Assembly (NCBI GenBank): GCA_902778985.1
Contig: CACYZS010000084.1
Span: 1-7,804 of the forward strand
Origin: an uncultured Ruminococcus sp.
GTDB lineage: Bacteria; Bacillota; Clostridia; Oscillospirales; CAG-272
Direction: 5' to 3'
Length of the DNA: 7,804 bases
The first letter of the stretch is position 1. The number at the start of each line of letters is the position of its first letter. Of this stretch, positions 1 through 6,389 are shown piece after piece. The translations under genes were made by a program, and so were the position numbers. The notes beneath the pieces were generated by a model. That model made no database searches and was not told the origin of the DNA. It worked only from the letters and a program-made list of their open reading frames with translations.

Positions 1-903
1 CCGTCCCGGCTCGAGCAGAACGGTCGGAAGGGGAAGCCCGTTCTCTGCGGCGGCGTCCTTCACCGCTTTTGCAAGCGCGCGGATCGCCCCGGCGTAGTCG
101 AAGACCGGATCGCTCTCGGTGTAGCGCACGCCGAACCCGCCGCCCAGATTGAGCACCCCGGCGACGAACCCGGTCGCGGCGCGGACGTCAGCCAGGAAAG
201 CGAACATCACGTTCGCGGCGTCGCGGTAGGGCGTCACGTCGAAGATCTGCGAACCGATATGGCAGTGGAAGCCTTGCAGGTCGATATGCGGGAGCGAGAG
301 CGCGAGTTTGGTCAGTTCCAGCGCCGCGCCCGTCGCGATGGGCGAACCGAACTTCGAGTCGACCTTTCCGGTCGTCACGGCGGCAAAAGTATGCGGATCG
401 ATCCCGGGCGTCACGCGGAGCAGGATCGCCTGCTTTACGCCCCGCTCTCCCGCGATGCGGTTGAGCGCGAGCAACTCCTCGCGGCTGTCCGAAACGAAGC
501 ACCCGACGCCGGAATCAAGCGCCAGGGAAATATCGGCGTCGGTCTTGTTGTTCCCGTGGAAAAAGGCGCGTTCCATCGGAAACCCCGCCGATTTCGCCGT
601 GAAAAGTTCACCCGGGGACACCAGATCGACCGACATCCCGCACTCCGCCATGATCCGATAGATCGCCTTCGTGCAGAACGCCTTGCCCGCGTAGAGCGGA
701 CGGGAATCGCCGCCGAAGGCGGCTTTCATTTCGGTCTGATAGAGCCGGCAGCGCTCACGGATGCGGTCGGCGTCAAAGAGGTAGAGCGGCGTGCCGTACT
801 TGGCGGCGAGCGCCGCGGTATCCACCCCCGCAAAGCGGAGCACACCGTTTTGACCCACCGTCACGTTGTCGTGCAGAATGGTTTTTTCAGAGCAGTTTGT
901 CAA
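1..903 (-). CDS. lysA: Diaminopimelate decarboxylase, 5' part (runs off left edge)
   Basis: LysA is a PLP-dependent cytosolic enzyme that decarboxylates meso-diaminopimelate to L-lysine, the last step of the pathway. The 301 codons visible match the N-terminal two thirds or so of the family (about 420 residues). Numbered from the proposed TTG start, they show YAGKAF with the PLP-binding Lys74, FHGNNKT (115-121), HCHIGSQ (213-219), the phosphate-binding GGGFG (254-258) and EPGR at the window edge (298-301). There is no ATG near the start: after the in-frame stop the possible starts are GTG at 933, TTG at 903, ATT at 879 and GTG at 864. I chose TTG at 903 because GGTGGA lies 5 nt upstream. Homologues as I recall them begin close to the ILHDN motif, which codes just after the TTG, so a start near 903-864 is likely. 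It overlaps the dapL end by 17 nt. Function is near certain; the exact start is not. Confidence 0.93.
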   Translation of the reverse strand, partial: MTNCSEKTILHDNVTVGQNGVLRFAGVDTAALAAKYGTPLYLFDADRIRERCRLYQTEMKAAFGGDSRPLYAGKAFCTKAIYRIMAECGMSVDLVSPGELFTAKSAGFPMERAFFHGNNKTDADISLALDSGVGCFVSDSREELLALNRIAGERGVKQAILLRVTPGIDPHTFAAVTTGKVDSKFGSPIATGAALELTKLALSLPHIDLQGFHCHIGSQIFDVTPYRDAANVMFAFLADVRAATGFVAGVLNLGGGFGVRYTESDPVFDYAGAIRALAKAVKDAAAENGLPLPTVLLEPGR

Positions 904-2056
904 GCCGTTCCACCGCCTCTCTCGTGTTTTCACGCGATCCGAACGCAGTCAGGCGGAAGTACCCTTCGCCCGCGTCGCCGAACCCGGCGCCGGGCGTACC
1001 CACCACCTGCGCCTCGTAGAGCAGTTTGTCGAAGAATTCCCACGAACCCATACCGTTCGGGCACTTCAGCCACAGATAGGGGGACGAGGTCCCGCCGGTA
1101 AAGGAGATGCCCTTTTTGGTCAGCAGATCCGCGATCAGCGCGGCGTTTTCCTTGTAGTACGCGATATTCGCCATACACTCCGCCATCCCCTCGTCCGAGA
1201 GGGCGGCTTCGGCGGCGCGCTGCACGACGTAGGGCACGCCGTTGAACTTGGTCGCCTGGCGTCTCTCCCACATGGGTTTGACGGCGCCGAGCGCGGCGGG
1301 AACGATAGTCCAACCGCAGCGCGTTCCGGTAAAGCCCGCGGTCTTTGAGAGCGAGCAGAACTCCACGGCGCACTCCTTGGCGCCCTCGATCGCGTAGATA
1401 CTGCGCGGCGAGCCGTCCGAGATGAACGCCTCGTAGGCGGAGTCGAAAAGAATCAGGGAACCGGTTTTGCGCGCGAACGCCACCCACTCGGCAAGCCCCT
1501 CTTTCGAGTAGACCGCGCCGGTCGGGTTGTTCGGCGAGCAGAGGTAGATCAGGCGAGGGGTATCGGACAGTCCCGCGGGGGAGGGCAGAAAGCCGTTTTC
1601 CGCGTTGCCCGCCATGTACTCGATCGTCCGTCCCGCCATCAGGTTGGAGTCGACGTAGACGGGGTAGACCGGATCGGGGACCAGTACCGTCACGTCGCCG
1701 AACAGATCGACGAAGTTGCCGAGGTCGCTCTTCGCGCCGTCCGAGATGAACACGTCGCCCGCCTCGACCGACACGCCGAACGAGGCGTAGTGCCGCGAGA
1801 CCGCTTCGCGCAAAAAGTCGTAGCCGTATTCCGGCGCGTACCCGCGGAAGGTAGACTGATCCGCCATCTCGTCGGTCGCCTTGTGTAGCGCCCGGATCAC
1901 CGTCGGCGTCAGGGGGGGCGTCACGTCCCCGATCCCGAGCCGCAGGATTTTCTTATCGGGGTGCGCCGCCGCGTACTCGCGCACGCGCTTCGCCACGTCG
2001 GAGAAGAGATAGGACGGTTTGATACGCGCAAAGTTCTCGTTCAGCCGAATGTTCAT
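887..2056 (-). CDS. dapL: LL-diaminopimelate aminotransferase
   Basis: DapL converts tetrahydrodipicolinate to LL-diaminopimelate in one step with glutamate as amino donor, replacing the succinylase or acetylase branches (DapD/C/E). The 389-residue protein is a full-length fold-type I PLP aminotransferase. It has RLGIGDVTPPL (39-49) and FRGYAPEYGY (70-79) typical of DapL, SDGAKSD (105-111), SPNNPTG (174-180), FDSAYEAF with Asp205 and Tyr208, SLSKTAGFTGTRCGW with the Schiff-base Lys238, and a C-terminal FRLT with Arg368 for carboxylate binding. The reading frame stays open further upstream, but the ATG at 2056 is preferred: it overlaps the dapF stop as ATGA, has AAAGG about 8 nt upstream, and begins with the family-like MNIRLNENFARIKPSYLFSD. 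The presence of DapL and the absence of dapD/dapE in the operon define the aminotransferase pathway. Confidence 0.97.
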   Translation of the reverse strand: MNIRLNENFARIKPSYLFSDVAKRVREYAAAHPDKKILRLGIGDVTPPLTPTVIRALHKATDEMADQSTFRGYAPEYGYDFLREAVSRHYASFGVSVEAGDVFISDGAKSDLGNFVDLFGDVTVLVPDPVYPVYVDSNLMAGRTIEYMAGNAENGFLPSPAGLSDTPRLIYLCSPNNPTGAVYSKEGLAEWVAFARKTGSLILFDSAYEAFISDGSPRSIYAIEGAKECAVEFCSLSKTAGFTGTRCGWTIVPAALGAVKPMWERRQATKFNGVPYVVQRAAEAALSDEGMAECMANIAYYKENAALIADLLTKKGISFTGGTSSPYLWLKCPNGMGSWEFFDKLLYEAQVVGTPGAGFGDAGEGYFRLTAFGSRENTREAVERLDKLL

Positions 2057-2928
2057 AGAAACGCCTTTCGTTTTTGCAGAGGATAAGTACAGGTCCCGTC
2101 GAATACGAATTCCGCGCCCCCGGTCAACTGTACCGTCAGGTCGGAGCGGCAAACGACGGAGAGATCTCCGCCGCGAAGATGTACCGTTACGGGAATGTCG
2201 AACAGACACCGCCCGGTAATGCAGGCGGCGACCACCGAGGCGCACGCCCCGGTCCCGCAGGCGAGGGTCTCGCCGCTCCCGCGCTCCCAGACGCGCATCT
2301 CGAGTTCCCTGGTCGAGATCTGATGAACGAACTCGGTATTGACGCGGGCAGGGAAGAAGGGATGGTTTTCAAACTGCGGTCCGATCTTGGGCAGATTCAG
2401 CCGCCGGGTATAGGGAATGAATACCACGGCGTGGGGGTTTCCCATCGAAACGGCGGTGATGGTCCAGGTTTTGCGTCCCACCGTCAGGGGGTATTCGCGG
2501 ATCAAGCCCTCGGCGGCGACCGGAATATTATGCCCTTCGAGGATCGCGCGCCCCATTTCGACCGAGACCGAATCGAACTCTCCGATACCGGCGCGGTTGA
2601 TCGTCAGGTGTTTGATCCCCGAGAGCGTCTCGATCGTCATTCGATCGTAAAAACCGCCGATCCGTTCCGAGAGGTAGCGCGCGACGCAGCGGATCGCGTT
2701 GCCGCACATCTTGCCCTCGCTGCCGTCGGCGTTGAACATCCTCATCTTCGCGTCGGCAACGTCGGACTTGCAGATCATGACGATCCCGTCCGCTCCGACC
2801 GCGTGATGGCGGGGGGAGAGGGCGATCGCGACGCCGGCGGGATCCGACAGTTCTTTCTCCATACAGTTGAAGTAAATGTAGTCGTTCCCGGCGCCGTGCA
2901 TTTTGGTAAAGTGAAGCGTTTCAGCCAT
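2053..2928 (-). CDS. dapF: Diaminopimelate epimerase
   Basis: DapF is a PLP-independent racemase that turns LL-diaminopimelate into meso-diaminopimelate, used both for lysine and for peptidoglycan cross-links. The 291-residue sequence shows the N-terminal FTKMHGAGNDY signature and the two catalytic cysteines in their usual contexts: NADGSEGKMCGNAIRC (Cys75) and GSGETLACGTGAC (Cys224). The MGNPH motif lies between them. Two starts are possible: GTG at 2937, which overlaps dapB by 8 nt, or ATG at 2928, which follows the dapB stop after one base. I chose ATG because GGTGGGTGA ends 5 nt before it and resembles a Shine-Dalgarno sequence; it also brings the protein closer to the usual N-terminus. 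The stop overlaps the dapL start by 4 nt, implying translational coupling. Placed before dapL, the epimerase gene precedes the enzyme that makes its substrate. Confidence 0.96.
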   Translation of the reverse strand: MAETLHFTKMHGAGNDYIYFNCMEKELSDPAGVAIALSPRHHAVGADGIVMICKSDVADAKMRMFNADGSEGKMCGNAIRCVARYLSERIGGFYDRMTIETLSGIKHLTINRAGIGEFDSVSVEMGRAILEGHNIPVAAEGLIREYPLTVGRKTWTITAVSMGNPHAVVFIPYTRRLNLPKIGPQFENHPFFPARVNTEFVHQISTRELEMRVWERGSGETLACGTGACASVVAACITGRCLFDIPVTVHLRGGDLSVVCRSDLTVQLTGGAEFVFDGTCTYPLQKRKAFL

Positions 2929-2929
2929 A

Positions 2930-3667
2930 TCAGTCACCCACCAGATCGGTCATCGAGTAGAGCCCCGGTTTCTGTGCCGTCAAGAACCGCGCGGCGGCAA
3001 GCGCGCCGTCTGCGAACAGGGCGCGGCTGTGCGCCTCGTGTTTTAAGGTGATGGTCTCGTTATCCGTTCCGATCAGGACTTCGTGCTCGCCGACGATATT
3101 GCCGAGCCGGACGGCGTGGATCCCGATCTCGTTCTTCTGCCGCTTCATCTGACCGCCGCGGCCGAAGCAAAACGCCGTCTCTCCTTCGCGAACCGAAGAG
3201 ATCGCGCGGGCGATCGAGAGGGCGGTGCCGCTCGGGGCGTCGAGTTTGCGGTTGTGATGCTTTTCAATAATCTCGATATCCGCGTCGGGATAAAGGGCGG
3301 CGATCGCCTTCGCCGCGCGGATCAGCGCCGCGATCCCGAGCGAGTAGTTCGCGGCGAAGAATACGGGGATTTTCGCAGCCGCCCCCCGGATCATTTCCAG
3401 TTCCGCGTCGGTCTGTCCCGTCGTCGCGACGAGGAGCGGGATCTTTTTCGATACGGCGTAGTCGGTCAGGGTCTTGGTCGCCGCGTGGTGCGAAAAATCG
3501 ACGATGACGTCGGCGGGGGCGGTCACCTCTTCGAGCGAAGCAAGACACCCGTCCGCGCCCGACGCGTCGACGCGCGCAACTACGTTCACGTCGTCGGCTT
3601 TGTTTGCCGCGGCTTCGACCTCTTTGCCCATGCGTCCGGCGGCGCCGAACAGGATCAGGCGCGTCAT
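2930..3667 (-). CDS. dapB: 4-hydroxy-tetrahydrodipicolinate reductase
   Basis: DapB reduces the DapA product hydroxy-tetrahydrodipicolinate to tetrahydrodipicolinate with NAD(P)H. The 245-residue protein has the N-terminal Rossmann nucleotide-binding loop GAAGRMG (8-14), the VDFSHH segment (56-61), ATTGQ (81-85), and the family signature EKHHNRKLDAPSGTA (135-149) with the catalytic His137 and Lys141. Near the C-terminus FADGALAAARFL matches the family end. Length is slightly short relative to the 265-270 residues of proteobacterial enzymes, as is common in Firmicutes. The ATG overlaps the dapA stop as ATGA and the gene ends one base before the dapF ATG, so it is probably translated by coupling within one mRNA. 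Confidence 0.97.
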   Translation of the reverse strand: MTRLILFGAAGRMGKEVEAAANKADDVNVVARVDASGADGCLASLEEVTAPADVIVDFSHHAATKTLTDYAVSKKIPLLVATTGQTDAELEMIRGAAAKIPVFFAANYSLGIAALIRAAKAIAALYPDADIEIIEKHHNRKLDAPSGTALSIARAISSVREGETAFCFGRGGQMKRQKNEIGIHAVRLGNIVGEHEVLIGTDNETITLKHEAHSRALFADGALAAARFLTAQKPGLYSMTDLVGD

Positions 3668-4554
3668 ACGGCGAGCCCTTCCTTCCGCATCAGGGCAAGG
3701 AGCGTTTGCTTATGTCCCTCTTCCAGTTCGGTCAGGGGCAGACGGAGCGAATTCTCCGAGAAGCCCATGGCGGAAACGGCGGCTTTGACCGGGATCGGGT
3801 TGACTTCGCAGAACAGCGCGTCGATCAAGGCGTGATAGTGGCACTGAAGGTCCGCCGCGCCCGCGACGTCGCCCGCGAAGAAGCGGTTGCAGATCTCGAC
3901 GGTCTCGCGCGGCAGGATGTTCGAGAGCACCGAGATCGCGCCGATCCCGCCCATCGCCATCAGGGGAACGATCTGGTCGTCGTTGCCCGAGTAGAGATCG
4001 AGTTTCCCGCGGACGTAGGACATGGTCTCGACGATCTTCGAGATATTGCCGTTCGCTTCCTTGAACGCGACGATGTCGGGGTGTTCGGCAAGCGCGGCGT
4101 AGGTCTTGGGCTCGATGTTGACGCCGGTGCGCGACGGCACGTTGTAGAGGATGGTCGGCACCTTCGCCGCGTCGGCGATGGCGGTATACATACCGATCAG
4201 ACCTTTCTGCGTCGCTTTGTTGTAGTAGGGCGTCACGACGAGGATCGCGTCGGCACCGACCGAAACGGCGTATTTCGACAGATCGACGGCGTAATCCAGT
4301 TCGTTGGAACCGGTGCCGGCGATGACCGGGACTCTGCCCGCCGCGCGCTTGACGGCGTAGGCGAGCGTCTTGCGATGCTCCTCGTCCGAGAGCGTCGAGG
4401 ATTCACCGGTCGTGCCGCAGGCGACCAGGGCGTTGATCCCGTGTTCGATCTGCCAGTCGATGAACCGTCCGTACGCGTCGTAGTCGACCTGTCCCTCTCT
4501 GAACGGGGTGATCAGGGCGGTGGCGATCCCGCGGAATACAGTTTTCTTTTTCAT
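3664..4554 (-). CDS. dapA: 4-hydroxy-tetrahydrodipicolinate synthase
   Basis: DapA condenses pyruvate with L-aspartate semialdehyde, the first committed step of the DAP/lysine branch. The 296-residue TIM barrel shows GTTGES (47-52, pyruvate binding), TPYYNK (108-113), LYNVPSRTG (136-144) with the catalytic Tyr137 and the substrate-binding Arg142, and IVAFKEANGN with the Schiff-base Lys165. Length and motifs are normal for the DapA branch of the DHDPS/NAL family rather than N-acetylneuraminate lyase. The ATG at 4554 is preceded by AGAAAGGAT at about 7 nt spacing. It is the first gene of the operon, directly downstream of a lysine riboswitch and terminator, so entry of carbon into the branch is repressed by lysine at the transcript level. 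Bacillota DapA enzymes are often not themselves lysine-inhibited, which would make the riboswitch the main control; that is inference. Confidence 0.98.
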   Translation of the reverse strand: MKKKTVFRGIATALITPFREGQVDYDAYGRFIDWQIEHGINALVACGTTGESSTLSDEEHRKTLAYAVKRAAGRVPVIAGTGSNELDYAVDLSKYAVSVGADAILVVTPYYNKATQKGLIGMYTAIADAAKVPTILYNVPSRTGVNIEPKTYAALAEHPDIVAFKEANGNISKIVETMSYVRGKLDLYSGNDDQIVPLMAMGGIGAISVLSNILPRETVEICNRFFAGDVAGAADLQCHYHALIDALFCEVNPIPVKAAVSAMGFSENSLRLPLTELEEGHKQTLLALMRKEGLAV

Positions 4555-4594
4555 TTCGGTATCCTTTCTTCCGGTCTAGTCCGGTTTTCATACA

Positions 4595-4628
4595 GAAAAC
4601 GCCGATCCGCGAAAGTACGGATCGGCGT
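4595..4628 (-). terminator. Riboswitch-controlled intrinsic terminator upstream of dapA
   Basis: On the minus strand an 11-bp perfect stem (ACGCCGATCCG paired with CGGATCGGCGT, 8-nt loop) runs directly into TTTTCTGT. It sits about 25 nt after the last helix of the lysine riboswitch and 45 nt before the dapA ATG, where the expression platform is expected. A competing anti-terminator can be drawn: ATCGG (4663-4659), which overlaps the 3' strand of riboswitch helix P1, pairs with CCGAT (4625-4621) of the terminator, and GTCG (4652-4649) pairs with CGAC (4630-4627). Lysine binding would lock P1 and leave the terminator free to form. The U-tract is short, so termination may be incomplete. Confidence 0.88.
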
Positions 4629-4653
4629 CGAAAATAATACCCACGTCACGACA

Positions 4654-4826
4654 CACAACCGATAGCCCTCCGCGAAACGCGACAGTCGGACGGATCTTAT
4701 CCGTACGACCAGCCATCCGGGTGATCGAGCCACCGGACACTTCGGCACCCATCCCTTTCCCGCGGCAAAACCCTCGTCGGTCGAAACCCCGCGGTTACTC
4801 CTGATGCAGTGCGCCTCTATCTTGTT
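4654..4826 (-). promoter_or_regulatory. Lysine riboswitch (L box)
   Basis: Read on the minus strand this leader carries the L-box conserved elements in order: GATAGAGGCGC (from 4821), AGGAGTA, GGGTGCCGAAG, GGCTGG, ACTGTCGCG and GGAGGGCTATC (ending at 4661). Helices can be drawn: P1 GATAG/CTATC, extended by ACAA/TTGT across a 2-nt bulge; P2 closing with GGCGC/GGTGCC and CCGCGG/CCGCGG; P3 TCCGGTG/CACCCGGA; P4 ACGGAT/ATCCGT; and P5 CGCG/CGCG around TTT. The five-helix junction is the lysine-binding aptamer of the family. It lies between a sigma-A promoter and an intrinsic terminator and precedes dapA, so high lysine should stop transcription of the whole dapA-B-F-L-lysA operon. The 304-base stretch 4555-4858 without a gene is fully explained by this leader, its promoter and its terminator. 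Confidence 0.97.
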
Positions 4827-4833
4827 AGACCGT

Positions 4834-4862
4834 ATTCTACCATACCCGTTCGGGTTTGTCAA
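4834..4862 (-). promoter_or_regulatory. Sigma-A type promoter of the dap/lysA operon
   Basis: On the minus strand a perfect -35 box TTGACA (4862-4857) is followed after exactly 17 nt by TAGAAT (4839-4834), one mismatch from TATAAT. The expected start point is an A near 4827-4825, right at the 5' end of the lysine riboswitch. The TGA inside TTGACA (4861-4859) is also the stop codon of the upstream oxidoreductase C-terminal frame. The spacer holds the 10-mer CCCGAACGGG, which recurs at 4912-4903. Confidence 0.92.
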
Positions 4863-6243
4863 GACGGAAGATCAAATTTTCGTCTTTTTTTCGCTTTTTT
4901 GCCCCGTTCGGGAAGCGAAACGCCGGGATAGAGGCGGGGCAGGGGATCCCGGAACATCGCGTCGGCGGCGGCTCGCGCGCCGCTTCTCGCCGCGGTCGGA
5001 AGCCCGCCGGGCATCCGGCACCACCCCGACGAAAGCGACAGGTTTTCAAGCCCCTTGCCGCGCTCGGGCAACCGAGGCGGGATCACCCCTGCGGGCAGGA
5101 GCCAGCCGATATAGTCGCCCCGGTCGGCGCCGGTGTACCGCTCGTAGGTCGCGGGCGTCCACGCGTCGACAGGTTCCGGCGCGGCGTAGGGGAAGACGCC
5201 CCGGATCGCCTCGGCGACCGAGGAAACGAAGGCGTCCTTTCGTCCGGCGTAGTCGGCGCCGCGCTCTAACCACGCCCCCGCGTCGCCGTCCGACACGAAA
5301 CAGGTCGCCTGCAAGACCGTTCTCCCCTCGGACGCAAAACCCGGTTCGTGTGCGAAGGCGCGCAGGATCACCCGCCCGCCGGTACGCTTCGGCAGGGCGT
5401 CGGCGTTCCCCGGGATCACCGTCGTCCACGCCGCCCCGGGCGGGAGCGGATCGGGGATCGAGAACGCGGCGTGAAGCGAGGAGAAATGCGGCGTGCGGGG
5501 ATCGCGGTCGATCCTGGCAAGCGCCGCAGGCGCCAGTTCCGGCGGAAGCAGACGGGAAAAGGTAAGGTGGGGATCGCAGGCGAACAGATCAGTTTGCCGC
5601 CAGAGGAGACCAGTTTCCCGGCGAGCCGTTCCGCCACCCCGGGCGAACCGCCGACCGGCAGATCGGCGTCCCCCGAAAGAAACGCGGAATAGGCAAAGAG
5701 CAGACCGAGCGAGGCGTACTCGCGCCCGAGATAGTCCGAGAAAAAGGTCGCGAGGTCCGGGTCGGAGAGCGAGTCGGCAAAGTCCCCGACCGAGACGGGG
5801 AACCACCGCGCGACCACCGCCGCCCGCGCAAAAGGCGAGCCGTACGCCAGCGCCTTCGCGTCGCGAAAGAACCGTCGCACTGCCCGCGCGTCGCGGGGGC
5901 TTTTCTCCGAAAGTTCGCTTTCCGCCCGTTCGGGATCGCGCCACATCGTGAGGGTTTCGCCCGACAGATACGAACGGTAAAAGAAGGGCTGCCTGACCAG
6001 TCCCACCCCGTCCCCGAGCACCCCGAGCGAGCGCCAGAGACGGTTCAGGCGCGTTCCGTCCCGCGTCCCGTTCAGCCAGTGCAGACAGTTGTCGATCGTG
6101 TGCCCCTGCCGCGTCCAACTGCGCAGGTTCCCGCCCGGTCCCGCCTGCTGTTCGAGGACGGTTACGTCCCACCCTCCCTCCGAGAGGCGTATCCCCGCCG
6201 TCAACCCCGCCGGACCCGCCCCGATCACTACCGCTTTTTTCAT
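4859..6243 (-). pseudogene. Broken FAD-dependent phytoene-desaturase-like oxidoreductase
   Basis: This is a COG1233-like flavoprotein (phytoene desaturase/amine oxidase superfamily); substrate unknown. The ATG at 6243, with GAAAGGA about 10 nt upstream, opens the FAD-binding Rossmann motif GAGPAG (8-13), VLEQ with Glu31, and GPGGNLRSW. The homology continues to GVAERLAGKLVSSGGKLI (residue 219, about 5587). This frame then becomes non-homologous and stops at 5416, giving a 275-residue product. The C-terminal half continues in the -1 frame from DLFACDPHLTFSRLLP (about 5590) to a stop at 4859. It carries the C-terminal flavoprotein signature around ENLSLSSGWCRMPGGLP and SGARAAADAM. Family members usually have roughly 35-40 residues between GGxL and the CDP motif, and these are absent. 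The break is therefore best explained by a deletion of 3n+1 bases rather than a single-base slip. An assembly or sequencing error is the alternative. Confidence 0.8.
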
Positions 6244-6303
6244 TCGTTTCGTTTCCTTTCCAATGCGTGATACCGGGAGTTTGCCCGCTTTTGCCGCCGC
6301 TAT

Positions 6304-6334
6304 GCGTAAAAAAAGCACCGTTTCGGTGAATAAA
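6304..6334 (+). promoter_or_regulatory. Candidate sigma-F promoter for spoIIR
   Basis: GCGTA (6304-6308) and GGTGAATAAA (6325-6334), 16 nt apart, partly resemble the sigma-F elements GYATA and GGNNANAHTR. In Bacillus subtilis spoIIR is a sigma-F gene of the forespore, so such a site is expected upstream. The -10 element misses two of the preferred positions and no clear sigma-A promoter is seen, so this is a tentative call based mostly on context. Confidence 0.35.
6308..6328 (-). terminator. Minus-strand terminator-like hairpin upstream of the oxidoreductase gene
   Basis: Read on the minus strand, CACCG-AAA-CGGTG is followed by C and seven T residues. The stem is only 5 bp, but the U-tract is strong. 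It lies 65 nt upstream of the oxidoreductase start with no minus-strand gene further upstream in the window. It could be a leader attenuator, or it could stop antisense transcription from under spoIIR. Confidence 0.45.
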
Positions 6335-6360
6335 AAACCGAACCCGGGGAAACCCTCGGG
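6332..6360 (-). terminator. Second minus-strand hairpin with T-tract
   Basis: On the minus strand CCCGAGGG and CCCCGGG form a 7-bp GC-rich stem (one G-U pair) at 6360-6343. Five bases later comes a run of six T residues (6337-6332). The gap between stem and T-run is longer than usual, so this is weaker as a terminator than its neighbour, but the two form a tandem pair. In the plus-strand spoIIR leader the same sequence would form a hairpin without a U-tract. Confidence 0.3.
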
Positions 6361-6389
6361 ATACCGAAACGAAACGGGGGAATAATGAA

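Larger units (their letters stand above)
6245..6376. repeat. 11-bp inverted repeat flanking the divergent intergenic region
   Basis: CGTTTCGTTTC at 6245-6255, just before the oxidoreductase ATG, is the exact reverse complement of GAAACGAAACG at 6366-6376, just before the spoIIR start. A further related copy, CGTTTCGGT at 6319-6327, matches ACCGAAACG at 6363-6371. The arms sit near the ribosome-binding regions of both divergent genes. This could be a regulator site or chance in a short motif family. Confidence 0.5.

Noticed and set aside
2074..3051. Plus-strand open frame antisense to dapF (325 codons)
   Set aside because: Mirror of a firmly identified dapF; no recognisable domain and no ribosome-binding site of note.
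3604..4665. Long plus-strand open frame antisense to dapA (353 codons)
   Set aside because: It lies wholly opposite dapA and its leader, has an arginine/aspartate/valine-rich composition typical of the reverse frame of a GC-rich gene, and shows no family motif.
4551..4862. 103-codon minus-strand frame running through the dapA leader as a possible small gene or leader peptide
   Set aside because: The sequence is explained base by base by the lysine riboswitch and terminator, and the predicted start lies at the promoter -35 box, upstream of the expected transcript start.
4861..4900. Plus-strand hairpin (AAGACG/CGTCTT) followed by T-runs at 4881-4900
   Set aside because: The stem is 6 bp with a 14-nt loop and no plus-strand gene ends here; on the coding strand it reads as the lysine-rich C-terminal tail of the oxidoreductase.
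5578..5620. Programmed -1 ribosomal frameshift joining the two oxidoreductase frames
   Set aside because: GGGAAAC is not in the heptamer phase needed, no clear downstream stimulatory structure was seen, and a conserved protein segment is missing at the junction, which slippage would not explain.
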